A stretch of DNA of 64,000 nt from Aquibium sp. A9E412 (GTDB lineage Bacteria > Pseudomonadota > Alphaproteobacteria > Rhizobiales > Rhizobiaceae): assembly GCF_030398335.1 (NCBI RefSeq), contig NZ_JAOAOP010000014.1, positions 1 through 64,000 of the forward strand. The letters run 5' to 3'. The notes under the pieces were generated by a model, which saw nothing but the letters and a program-made list of their open reading frames with translations, did no database searches and had not been told where the DNA came from. Both the position numbers and the translations under genes were made by a program. Each line of letters starts with the position of its first letter. The stretch's first letter is position 1. This document shows, one piece after another, positions 22,831 through 30,781 of this stretch.

Positions 22831-24088
22831 TGGTCACCTCCCCGTTCGCGCCGATCTTCCAAGGCGCGATGGCGTTGTAGTGGTAGACGTAGTTGGTGCC
22901 GCGCGCCTCCAGCAGCGCCTCGCGCGTCGGCTGCACATAGCCGGTCTCGTCGGTCACCCGGCTGGCGATCACCGTCGGCGCGCCGTCCCAGCGCCACGGC
23001 AGCCGGAAGCGCGTCATCGCCTTGGGCAGCGGCTCGCCGTCGAGCTGCGCCTGCTGCCAGGAGCGGCCGCCGTCGACGGTGACGTCGACGCGGCGCACCC
23101 GCCCCGCCCCCGACCAGGCGACGCCCGAGATCTCGAGCGGCCCGGGACCGCCGGCGATCGTGCCGCCGGCCGCCGGCCGGGTGATCACCGACTTGGCCTG
23201 CATGGTGAAGGTGAACTGGCGCGACGTGCCGTCCGGCATCAGGTCGGTGTACTTCGAGGTTTCCTCGCGCGTCATGAACGGCCGCTCGGCCACCTTCAGC
23301 CGGCGCAGCCACTTGATGCTCATGTTGCCCTCGTAGCCGGGCAGCATCAGCCGCACTGGGTAGCCCTGCTCGGGCCGCAGCATCTCGCCGTTCTGGCCGA
23401 AGGCGATCAGCGCGTCGTCGAGCGCCTTCTCGATCGGCACGGAGCGCGTCATGCCGGCGCCGTCGGCGCCCTCGGCGAGGACCCATTTGCCCTCCGGCCG
23501 CACACCCGCCTCGTCGAGCAGCGTCGACAGCCTGACGCCGGTCCACTCGACGCAGGAGACCAGCCCGTGCGAGGTCTGCACGCTGGCGGCGGGGCTGGCG
23601 TACTCGCTGAGCGAGTTGCCCGAGCACTCGAGGAAATGGATCACCGAGACGGCGGGAAAGCGCATCAGGTCGTTCATGGTGAAGACCAGCGGCCGCTCGA
23701 CCAGGCCGTGCAGCATCAGCCTGTGCGCGTCGGGATCGATCGCCGGCACGCCGTTGTGGTGGCGCTCGTAGAACAGGCCGTTCGGCGTGATGATGCCGTG
23801 CAGGTCCTGCAGCGGCGTGAAGCTCCACGACGACAGCGCCGTCGGCGTCAGGTCGGTGGCGCGCCGCACCACGTCCTCCTCGAAGCGCGACGGCACGCCA
23901 TAGGGCGGCGACAGGATCGGCTCGCCCTGCTGCAGCATGGATTCGGGCACCAGCGGCCCGGCGGCCTGGGCGAGCGCCGGGCGCGTAAGCACCGCCGGAC
24001 CGGCGAGCGCCGCGCCGCCGAGACCGGCCGCGGCAAGCAGCCGCCGCCGGCTCCGATCGACCGGGGCGTGGTCGTCAGATTTCGTCAT
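22808..24088 (-). CDS. soxC: SoxC-like sulfite dehydrogenase (sulfane dehydrogenase), molybdenum cofactor subunit
   Basis: A 426-residue protein of the sulfite oxidase family. An N-terminal twin-arginine signal (RSRRRLLAAAGLGG) exports it folded. The molybdopterin domain has the ligand Cys155 in HFLECSGNS and the typical SVIHFLE and YPVRLMLPGYEGNMSIKWLRRL stretches. The C-terminal domain is the Mo-co dimerisation fold (ISGVAWSGAGRVRRVDVTVDGG). AAGGAGGAGG lies just before the ATG at 24088. In Sox systems SoxCD oxidises the sulfane sulfur bound to SoxY; without soxXYZAB in the window, direct sulfite oxidation is equally possible. Overlaps soxD. Confidence 0.92.
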   Translation of the reverse strand: MTKSDDHAPVDRSRRRLLAAAGLGGAALAGPAVLTRPALAQAAGPLVPESMLQQGEPILSPPYGVPSRFEEDVVRRATDLTPTALSSWSFTPLQDLHGIITPNGLFYERHHNGVPAIDPDAHRLMLHGLVERPLVFTMNDLMRFPAVSVIHFLECSGNSLSEYASPAASVQTSHGLVSCVEWTGVRLSTLLDEAGVRPEGKWVLAEGADGAGMTRSVPIEKALDDALIAFGQNGEMLRPEQGYPVRLMLPGYEGNMSIKWLRRLKVAERPFMTREETSKYTDLMPDGTSRQFTFTMQAKSVITRPAAGGTIAGGPGPLEISGVAWSGAGRVRRVDVTVDGGRSWQQAQLDGEPLPKAMTRFRLPWRWDGAPTVIASRVTDETGYVQPTREALLEARGTNYVYHYNAIAPWKIGANGEVTNAYAAQS

Positions 24089-24268
24089 CGCCTCCTCCTT
24101 GTCTGGCTGTGGATGGCGGCCGCGCGCGCGGCAGCCACCGCAACACCAACGGCGGCACGATGCAGAAGTTCCCAAGGCGGGGAGAACGGCCGGCCGGCGG
24201 CCTGCGTCGGGCCCCGGATGCGTCCGGCCCCGGGCGGGAGCCGGACGCGCGGGATGCCGAAGCGGCGG

Positions 24269-24772
24269 CTACGAGCCGTCGCGCACGACCGCGAGCGTGC
24301 CCTTCATGCCGGCCTGGTAGTGGCCGGGCACGTTGCAGGCGAACTCGAAGCTGCCCGGCTCGGAGAACGTCCAGATGATCTCGCCGGTCGCGCCCGGCTC
24401 GAGCAGCACGGCGTTGGCGTCGTCATGCGCCATGCCGCCGTCCGGCTCGCCCATCATGGCCGTCATCTCCCGACGGTGCGCGGCCTGGGTGGCCGCATCG
24501 CCGATGGTGAAGTCGTGCACGATGGCGCTGCCGTTCTCGATGACGAAGCGCACGGTCTCGCCGGCTTTCACCTCGAGCCGGTCGGCGCCGTAGCTCATGC
24601 CGTCGACGGCAAGCCGCACGGTGCGGTCGACTGCCGAAGCCTCGCCCGGTTCGCCGAACGCCGTCTGGCCGTGGCCGGGAGACGCATCGGCCGCCGTGAG
24701 GCTCAAGGGCGGGCCGGCGAGCGCGGCGAGGCAGGCGGCGGTGAGGACTGTGCGGGGTTTTCTGTCGAACAT
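24269..24772 (-). CDS. exported cupredoxin (blue-copper-like) protein
   Basis: A 167-residue protein with a signal peptide (to about residue 28) and a single cupredoxin domain. The likely copper ligands are His86 (IVHDFTIG), Cys146, His151 and Met156 (ACNVPGHYQAGM), in the standard order for type 1 copper. A Met/His-rich insert at 98-116 (HRREMTAMMGEPDGGMAHDD) could bind extra copper. Such proteins carry electrons or hold copper in the periplasm. It is 180 bases upstream of soxC on the same strand, so it might serve the sulfite dehydrogenase or copper handling. The start has only a modest AGAGA ribosome binding site. Confidence 0.88.
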   Translation of the reverse strand: MFDRKPRTVLTAACLAALAGPPLSLTAADASPGHGQTAFGEPGEASAVDRTVRLAVDGMSYGADRLEVKAGETVRFVIENGSAIVHDFTIGDAATQAAHRREMTAMMGEPDGGMAHDDANAVLLEPGATGEIIWTFSEPGSFEFACNVPGHYQAGMKGTLAVVRDGS

Positions 24773-24866
24773 GTGTCTCTCGTCTCTTGATCTCGTTGGG
24801 TCTCGGCCGTGCCGACGGCGGCGGAAGCCGTTTGGCGGGATTGCGCCGGCGGCACGCGATGCGCGA

Positions 24867-25196
24867 TCAGCCGGTTCGCGGCACCGGCGGGTCGGGGGCG
24901 AGCGATGCCGGGCGAAGGTCCTGCGCGCGCGCCGACGCGGGTCGCGCGGCGCGGCCGGCGGGGCCGGCCGGGCCGCCGCTCCGCGGCATCGGCGCCAGCG
25001 CGTGTCCGCACGGCTGGACCAGCGGGCAGTGCGCCGCGCCGCCTGCCGTCCCGCGGTGCCCGAGGTGCGACGCCGGCCCGGCCGCCGGCGAAGCGGCGGC
25101 ATCACCGGGCGCCGCGGCCGGGACGGTCGATACGGCGGCGAGCAGCGCCAGCAGCAGCAGAGCCACCGGCGCCAGCCGGCTTCGGCGAAGATGCAC
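24867..25196 (-). CDS. small exported His/Pro/Ala-rich hypothetical protein
   Basis: A 109-residue frame starting with GTG at 25196 after GGGGGACAC. It has a good signal peptide (RRSRLAPVALLLLALLAAV, cleavage near AAA at residue 30) and a mature part rich in Ala, Pro, Gly and His with two cysteines (HCPLVQPCGHALAP). It lies 94 bases upstream of the cupredoxin on the same strand, and CxxxxxCGH could bind copper, as in DUF2946-like proteins, but the match is weak. High GC makes chance frames common here, so its reality is uncertain. Confidence 0.45.
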   Translation of the reverse strand: MHLRRSRLAPVALLLLALLAAVSTVPAAAPGDAAASPAAGPASHLGHRGTAGGAAHCPLVQPCGHALAPMPRSGGPAGPAGRAARPASARAQDLRPASLAPDPPVPRTG

Positions 25197-25284
25197 GTGT
25201 CCCCCTTCGGCACCTCTTGCGGGACGCTGCGCAGAACACAGGAATTTGGTGGGAATTTGAAACGCCGCGCCGCCGCGACCGCCG

Positions 25285-26274
25285 TCAGTCGACCAGGTGG
25301 CAGGCGACCTGGTGGCCGGGCGCGTGCGCGCGCAGCACCGGCGCCTCGGCATGGCAGCGCGGCTGGGCGAGCGGGCAGCGCGAGGCGAAGCGGCAGCCCG
25401 GCGGCAGGTCGACCGGGCTCGGCGGCTCGCCGGCCGAGCTGCGGACCGGCGAGCGGGTGCCGCCGGCCGGCTCGACCCGCGGCACGGCGGCGATCAGCGC
25501 CTTGGTGTAGGGGTGCTGCGGACGGGCGAACAGGGTGTGCCGGTCGGCCTGCTCCACGACGCGGCCGAGATACATGACCGCCACCTCGTCGCAGATGCGC
25601 TGCACGATGCCGAGATTGTGCGAGATGAACAGATAGGTCAGCCCGAACTCCTGCTTGAGCTCGCGCATCAGGTTGAGGATCTGCGCCTGGATGGCGACGT
25701 CGAGCGCGGAGACCGGCTCGTCGCACACCACGATGGCCGGCCGCGTGGCGAGCGCCCGGGCGATGCCGATGCGCTGCCGCTGGCCGCCGGAGAACTGGTG
25801 CGGGAACAGCGACATGTGCTCCGGCTGCAGGCCGACGCGCTCGAACAGCTCGGCCACGTGCCGGTCGCGCCAGGCGGCGTCGCCGATGCCGATCAGGTCG
25901 AGCGGCTCGCGCACCGCCGCGCCGACCCGGCGGCGCGGGTTGAGCGAGGAATACGGGTCCTGGAAGATGATCTGGATGCGCTTGCGCAGCTCGCGCAGCG
26001 CCGGCCCGTCGCGCTCGGTGATGTCCTCGCCGTCGATCCAGATGCGCCCGCCGGTCGCCTCCTGCAGCCGCATGATGGCGAGCGCGGTGGTCGTCTTGCC
26101 GGAGCCGCTCTCGCCGACGATGCCGAAGGTGGTGCCGCGCCTGACGGTGATCGACACGCCGTCGACGGCGTGCACGACGGCGGGCTTGGCGAACGGCGAG
26201 CGGCGGCGCAGCGGGAAGCGGACCTCCAGCTCCTCGGTGCGGATCGCGGCGGGCGTCTCGGGCGTGGCGGTCAT
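25285..26274 (-). CDS. peptide/nickel ABC transporter ATP-binding protein (DppF/OppF type)
   Basis: A 329-residue ATPase. Walker A GESGSGKT at 54-61, the signature FSGGQRQRIGIARAL, Walker B IVVCDEPVSALD and the switch His (LFISHNLG) are all intact. The C-terminal oligopeptide/dipeptide extension has the Cys motif CRFASRCPLAQPRC seen in OppD/OppF. It is last in the minus-strand cluster and overlaps the OppD-type gene by four bases (ATGA). It works as a heterodimer with that ATPase to energise uptake through the DppB/DppC permeases. Confidence 0.93.
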   Translation of the reverse strand: MTATPETPAAIRTEELEVRFPLRRRSPFAKPAVVHAVDGVSITVRRGTTFGIVGESGSGKTTTALAIMRLQEATGGRIWIDGEDITERDGPALRELRKRIQIIFQDPYSSLNPRRRVGAAVREPLDLIGIGDAAWRDRHVAELFERVGLQPEHMSLFPHQFSGGQRQRIGIARALATRPAIVVCDEPVSALDVAIQAQILNLMRELKQEFGLTYLFISHNLGIVQRICDEVAVMYLGRVVEQADRHTLFARPQHPYTKALIAAVPRVEPAGGTRSPVRSSAGEPPSPVDLPPGCRFASRCPLAQPRCHAEAPVLRAHAPGHQVACHLVD

Positions 26275-27254
26275 TGGCGGGCCCCGATCGGGTCTTTCCA
26301 GCAGGCGCTGCGCCAGCCCGGCGCGCCGGCGAGCGGCGGCGCGGCCTCCGCGCAGTGCCGGTCGGCGAGCGGACAGCGCGGCGCGAAGGCGCAGCCGTGC
26401 CTGCGGTCGGCCAGCTCCGGCACCGTTCCGGCAATCGCCGGCAGCTCCGGCCATTCGTCGAAGGTGCGGTCGGCCATGTGCGGGATGCAGGCGATCAGCC
26501 CGCGCGTGTAGGGGTGGCGCGGCGCCGTCAGGATGTCGCCGACCGGCCCCTCCTCGACGACGCGGCCGGCATACATGACCACCACCCGGTCGGCCATCTC
26601 GGCCACCGCGCCCATGTCGTGCGTGATCATCATGATCGCGGTGCCGAGCCGCGCCTGCATGGCGCGCAGCACGTCGAAGATCTGCGCCTGCACGGTGACG
26701 TCGAGGGCGGTCGTCGGCTCGTCGGCGATCAGCAGGCCGGGATCGCCGGCCAGCGCCATGGCGATCATCACGCGCTGGCGCTTGCCGCCGGAAAGCTGGT
26801 GCGGGTATTCGCGCAGATGCCGCTCGGGATCGGGGATGCCGACCGCGCCGAGCAGTTCGCCGGCCCGCGCCATCGCCCGGCGCCTGGGCATGGCCTCGTT
26901 CTTGCGGATGCTTTCGACGATCTGGTCGCCGACCGTGTAGAGCGGATTGAGCGACGTCATCGGGTCCTGGAAGATCATCGCCAGCTCGCTGCCGCGCATG
27001 GCGCGCCGCCGCCGCTCGCTGGCGCGCAGCATGCTCTCGCCGGCGACCTCGATCTCGCCGGCCGTGATGCGCAGCGCCGGCGACGGCATGAGCTGCATGA
27101 CCGCCAGCGCCGTCATGCTCTTGCCGCAGCCCGATTCGCCAACGATGCCGAGCGTCTGGCCGCGTGGCAGCTCGAAGCTGACGCCGTCGAGGATCCTGCC
27201 GACGCCGCCGAGCTCGACGGTCAGGTCGTGGACCCGCAGGGCCGGGCTCGCCAT
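26271..27254 (-). CDS. peptide/nickel ABC transporter ATP-binding protein (DppD/OppD type)
   Basis: A 327-residue ATPase. Walker A GESGCGKS is at 39-46, the ABC signature is LSGGKRQRVMIAMAL, Walker B LLIADEPTTALD, and the switch His lies in MMITHDMG. The C-terminal oligopeptide extension has CAFAPRCPLADRHC. The start is one base after the dppC-type stop, so translation is coupled. It pairs with the OppF-type ATPase downstream. Confidence 0.93.
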   Translation of the reverse strand: MASPALRVHDLTVELGGVGRILDGVSFELPRGQTLGIVGESGCGKSMTALAVMQLMPSPALRITAGEIEVAGESMLRASERRRRAMRGSELAMIFQDPMTSLNPLYTVGDQIVESIRKNEAMPRRRAMARAGELLGAVGIPDPERHLREYPHQLSGGKRQRVMIAMALAGDPGLLIADEPTTALDVTVQAQIFDVLRAMQARLGTAIMMITHDMGAVAEMADRVVVMYAGRVVEEGPVGDILTAPRHPYTRGLIACIPHMADRTFDEWPELPAIAGTVPELADRRHGCAFAPRCPLADRHCAEAAPPLAGAPGWRSACWKDPIGARQ

Positions 27255-27255
27255 C

Positions 27256-28137
27256 CTAGCGCTCCCTCAGATTGGGGTTGAAGGCGTCGTTGAGGCCGTC
27301 GCCGATCAGGCTCAGGCCAAGCACGGTGACGAACACCGCGAAGCCGGGAAAGGTGACCGTCCACCAGCCGTCGATGATGTATTCGCGGTTGGCGCCGATG
27401 ATCAGCCCCCAGCTCATCACGTTGGGGTCGCCGAGGCCGAGGAAGCTGAGGCCGGCCTCGAACAGGATCGCCATGCCGACGACGAGCGCGGCCGAGACGA
27501 TGAGCGGCGGCGCGGCGTTCGGCAGGATGACCCGCCAGATCAGATAGCCGTCGCCGCCGCCGCCCGAACGCGTCGCCGCGACGTAGCCGAGCGGCTTGAT
27601 CTTGAGGAACTCCGCGCGCGTCAGCCGGGCCATGGCCGGCCAGCTCACCAGGCCGATGGCAAACGCGATGATCGGGATCGACGGCGTGAACAGCGTCACC
27701 AGCGCCATGGCGAACAGCAGCGGCGGCAGCACCTGGAAGAACTCCGTCAGGCGCATCAGCAGGCCGTCGATGCGGCCGCCCCAGTAGCCGGCGCTGGCGC
27801 CGATGACGATGCCGATGGTCACCGTCATCGCCGCCGCCGCGCCGCCGACGAACAGCGTCACCCGGGCGCCGTGGACGATGCCGGCGAGCAGGTCGCGGCC
27901 GAGATAGTCGCTGCCGAGCGGCACCGCGGCGTCGTGCAGCGGCGGGGTGAGCGGTGCGCTGACGATCTCGAACGGGTCGACCGGATAGACGAACGGGCCG
28001 ATCGCGGCGAGCGCGACCACCAGGGTCAGGAGCACCAGGCCGAGGACGCCGGCCTTGTTGCGGGCGAAGGCGGCGCGCGCCTCGCGCAGCGGCGAGGACG
28101 GCTTCTTTGCGGCGGCTTGCGGACGGTCGGCTGTCAT
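27256..28137 (-). CDS. peptide ABC transporter permease (DppC/OppC type)
   Basis: A 293-residue permease with an N-terminal OppC-type leader segment (REARAAFARNKAGVLGLVLLTLVVALAAIGPF) and five further membrane helices. The coupling loop that contacts the ATPase has the EAA-type pattern (LTRAEFLKIKPLGYVAATRSGGGG). SDYLGRDLLAGIVHGAR is the conserved periplasmic motif of the family. It follows the DppB-type permease by 12 bases. Confidence 0.93.
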   Translation of the reverse strand: MTADRPQAAAKKPSSPLREARAAFARNKAGVLGLVLLTLVVALAAIGPFVYPVDPFEIVSAPLTPPLHDAAVPLGSDYLGRDLLAGIVHGARVTLFVGGAAAAMTVTIGIVIGASAGYWGGRIDGLLMRLTEFFQVLPPLLFAMALVTLFTPSIPIIAFAIGLVSWPAMARLTRAEFLKIKPLGYVAATRSGGGGDGYLIWRVILPNAAPPLIVSAALVVGMAILFEAGLSFLGLGDPNVMSWGLIIGANREYIIDGWWTVTFPGFAVFVTVLGLSLIGDGLNDAFNPNLRER

Positions 28138-28149
28138 CGGGCTTATCCG

Positions 28150-29118
28150 CTACCGGATGCGGGGATCGACGAGGCGATAGACGATGTCGGTCAGCATGTT
28201 GATGAGGATCACCATGACCGCCGAGAACGACAGGATGCCGAGCAGCGTCGGGTAGTCGCGGCGCAGCACCGATTCGTAGGCCAGCGTGCCGAGCCCCGGC
28301 CAGTTGAACACCGTCTCGACCAGCACCGAGCCGGACAGGATCTGGCCGAGCTGCAGGCCGGCGATGGTGATGACCGGCAGGATGGCGTTGCGCAGCGCAT
28401 GCTTGCCGATGATGACCCGGTCGCTCAGCCCCTTGGCGCGGGCGGTGCGCACATAGTCCGACTTCAGCACCTCCAGCATGCTGGCCCGGCACAGCCGCGA
28501 ATACTGCGCCATGTAGATGACGCCCAGCGTGAAGGCGGGCAGCACCAGATGGTGCGCGACGTCGAGCGCGCGCACCAGCGGCCCGCCGAACACGGTGATG
28601 TCGCGCATGTTGGAGATCGGAAAGATCGGCAGCACGGCGCCGAACACGATGATCAGCATCATGCCGGTCCAGAACACCGGCGCCGAATAGCCGACCAGCG
28701 AGATGACGGTGATCGCGTGGCTGAGCAGGCCGTCGGGCTTGAGCGCCGACATCACGCCGAGCAGGACGCCGACGACGATGGCGAAGGTCAGCCCGGTGAA
28801 CAGCAGCAGCAGGGTCGGGCCGAGCCGCTCGAGGATGAGATCGATCACCGGCACGTTGTAATAGTAGGAATAGCCGAGGTCGCCGGTTGCGACCTTGCCC
28901 AGATAGCGCAGGAGCTGCACGTGCAGCGGCTGGTCGAGGCCGTAGCCGCGGCGGATCTCGGCCAGGATCTCCTCGCTGACGCCGCCCATCTCGCCGGCGA
29001 TCACCGCCGCCGGGTCGCCCGGCGCGACGTGGATCATCAGGAAGTTGAGCACGATCACGCACAGCAGCAGCGTGGCTGCCGAGGCCAGCCGTCCGCCCAG
29101 GACGCTCATCGCATGCAT
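28150..29118 (-). CDS. peptide ABC transporter permease (DppB/OppB type)
   Basis: A 322-residue permease with the OppB N-terminus (LNFLMIHVAPGDPAAVIAGEMGG), six membrane segments and the EAA loop (EVLKSDYVRTARAKGLSDRVIIGKHALRNAILP). GTG at 29121, ATG at 29118 and ATG at 29109 are all possible starts behind GAGGTGG; 29118 was taken. It begins 28 bases after the hydantoinase B stop, so the transporter is part of the same transcript as the hydrolases. Confidence 0.92.
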   Translation of the reverse strand: MHAMSVLGGRLASAATLLLCVIVLNFLMIHVAPGDPAAVIAGEMGGVSEEILAEIRRGYGLDQPLHVQLLRYLGKVATGDLGYSYYYNVPVIDLILERLGPTLLLLFTGLTFAIVVGVLLGVMSALKPDGLLSHAITVISLVGYSAPVFWTGMMLIIVFGAVLPIFPISNMRDITVFGGPLVRALDVAHHLVLPAFTLGVIYMAQYSRLCRASMLEVLKSDYVRTARAKGLSDRVIIGKHALRNAILPVITIAGLQLGQILSGSVLVETVFNWPGLGTLAYESVLRRDYPTLLGILSFSAVMVILINMLTDIVYRLVDPRIR

Positions 29119-29146
29119 CACGCGGCCACCTCGTCCCTTTCCGCCG

Positions 29147-30781
29147 CTACGCCGTCACGTAGCCGAGCGCCCGGTCGTTCGCCCGGGCCGCCGGACTGCG
29201 CCGCGACGGCTCACCATAGCCGCCGCCACCGCCGGTTTCGACAACCACCACGTCGCCGGTGCGCAGCACCACGGCGTCCTTCGACGCCAGCGCGATCTCC
29301 TCGCCGTCGCGCAACACGCGGCACGACGCGGTGGCCGCGTCGCCGCCGCCGGCCATGCCCGGCGCGGCGTAGCGGAAGCGGTCGGCATAGATCGACAGGC
29401 GCACGTCGTCGGCCCGGATCTCGTAGACGCGGCGGAAGCCGAGCCCGCCGCGGTATTCTCCGTCGCCGCCCGAATCCGGGCGCAGCGTGTACTCCGTGAC
29501 GCGGAAGAAGTCGTACATCACGTCGAGCGCCTCGACCGGCACGTTGGTGCAGTTCGACAGCGGCGAGGCGACCGAATCGCAGCCGTCGCCGTGCATCGAG
29601 CCGCCATAGCCGCCGTAATAGACCTCCTGATGGACCTGGTAGCGGCCGTCGCGCTGGCAGGCGAGCGCGAAGGAGAACGAGGTGTCGAAGCCGCAGGCGC
29701 CGACGCGCTCGGGGATGACCGGCGCGAGCGCCTTCAGGATCGCGTCATAGGCGCGGTAGACCGCCTCCATGCGCGCACGCACCGGCGCCGGCGGCCGTGG
29801 GTTGAGCAGGCTGCCGAGCGGCGCCGTCACCGTCACCGGGTTCATCGCGCCCTGGTTGAAGGGAATGTCGGAGCCGGTCAGCACGGTCTTCAGGCAGGCC
29901 AGCGTCGCCGATAGCGTCGAGCACAGCGGCGCGTTGAGATTGCTCACCACCTGCGGGCAGGTGCCGGCGTAGTCGACCGCGAGCGACGAGCCGGACACCG
30001 TCAGCGCCACCTTGACGACCAGCGGCGCGTCGCCGCGGCCGTCGTCGTCGACCTTGTCCTCGCCGCGATAGACGCCGTCGGGAATGGCGGCGATCGCCGC
30101 GCGCATGCGCCGCTCGGAGTAGTCGATGAAGGCGTCCATCGCCGCCGCCACGCCGTCCGCGCCGTATTTCTCGCACAGTTCGCGCACCCGCAGGATGCCG
30201 ACGCGATTGGCCGCGAACTGCGCGTTGAGGTCGCCGAGCGTCTGCTCGGGCACCCGCACATTCGCCCGGATCAGGTCCTCGAGCGGCCCGCCGTCCCAGT
30301 CGCGCGCGATGCTGTAGCGCGACGGCGGGATCACCAGCCCCTCCTGATAGTAGTCGGTCGCGGAATGGTTGATACCGACCGCCCCGCCGCCGATGTCGAC
30401 GTGATGGGCGACCGAGGCGCTGAAGCCGACCAGCGTGCCGTCGACGAAGATCGGCATGAAGATGAAGATGTCGTTCGCGTGGTGGCCGCCGGCATAGGGG
30501 TGGTTGTTGATGTAGAAGTCGCCTTCGCCGAGCTCCTCGACCGGATAGCGGTCGATGCAGGCCTGCAGCGTGTGCGACAGGGCGCCGACCAGCATCGGCG
30601 TCAGGTGGTCGCTCTGCGCCACCGCCCGGCCGCGCGCGTCGAGAATGCCGGCCGACGCGTCCTTCACCTCGCGCACGATGCTCGAATAGGCCGAGCGGCA
30701 CAGCTTGGTGCCCATCTCGCGGGCGGCGGCCATCAGCGACTGGCCGATGATGGCGATACAGACGGGATCGATGCTGCTCAT
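29147..30781 (-). CDS. hyuB: hydantoinase B / oxoprolinase B-family subunit
   Basis: A 544-residue protein of the HyuB/OplaH beta family, recognisable from GTKLCRSAYSSIVREVKDASAG, GDFYINNHPYAGGHHANDIFIFMPIF, VGFSASVAHHVDIGGGAVG (metal-binding His/Asp), DLNAQFAANRVGI and the C-terminal GGDGEYRGGLGFRRVYE. With HyuA it hydrolyses cyclic amides (N-methylhydantoin, 5-oxoproline and relatives) in an ATP-dependent reaction. It overlaps the HyuA gene by four bases (ATGA). There is no clear Shine-Dalgarno, as expected with coupled translation. Confidence 0.92.
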   Translation of the reverse strand: MSSIDPVCIAIIGQSLMAAAREMGTKLCRSAYSSIVREVKDASAGILDARGRAVAQSDHLTPMLVGALSHTLQACIDRYPVEELGEGDFYINNHPYAGGHHANDIFIFMPIFVDGTLVGFSASVAHHVDIGGGAVGINHSATDYYQEGLVIPPSRYSIARDWDGGPLEDLIRANVRVPEQTLGDLNAQFAANRVGILRVRELCEKYGADGVAAAMDAFIDYSERRMRAAIAAIPDGVYRGEDKVDDDGRGDAPLVVKVALTVSGSSLAVDYAGTCPQVVSNLNAPLCSTLSATLACLKTVLTGSDIPFNQGAMNPVTVTAPLGSLLNPRPPAPVRARMEAVYRAYDAILKALAPVIPERVGACGFDTSFSFALACQRDGRYQVHQEVYYGGYGGSMHGDGCDSVASPLSNCTNVPVEALDVMYDFFRVTEYTLRPDSGGDGEYRGGLGFRRVYEIRADDVRLSIYADRFRYAAPGMAGGGDAATASCRVLRDGEEIALASKDAVVLRTGDVVVVETGGGGGYGEPSRRSPAARANDRALGYVTA

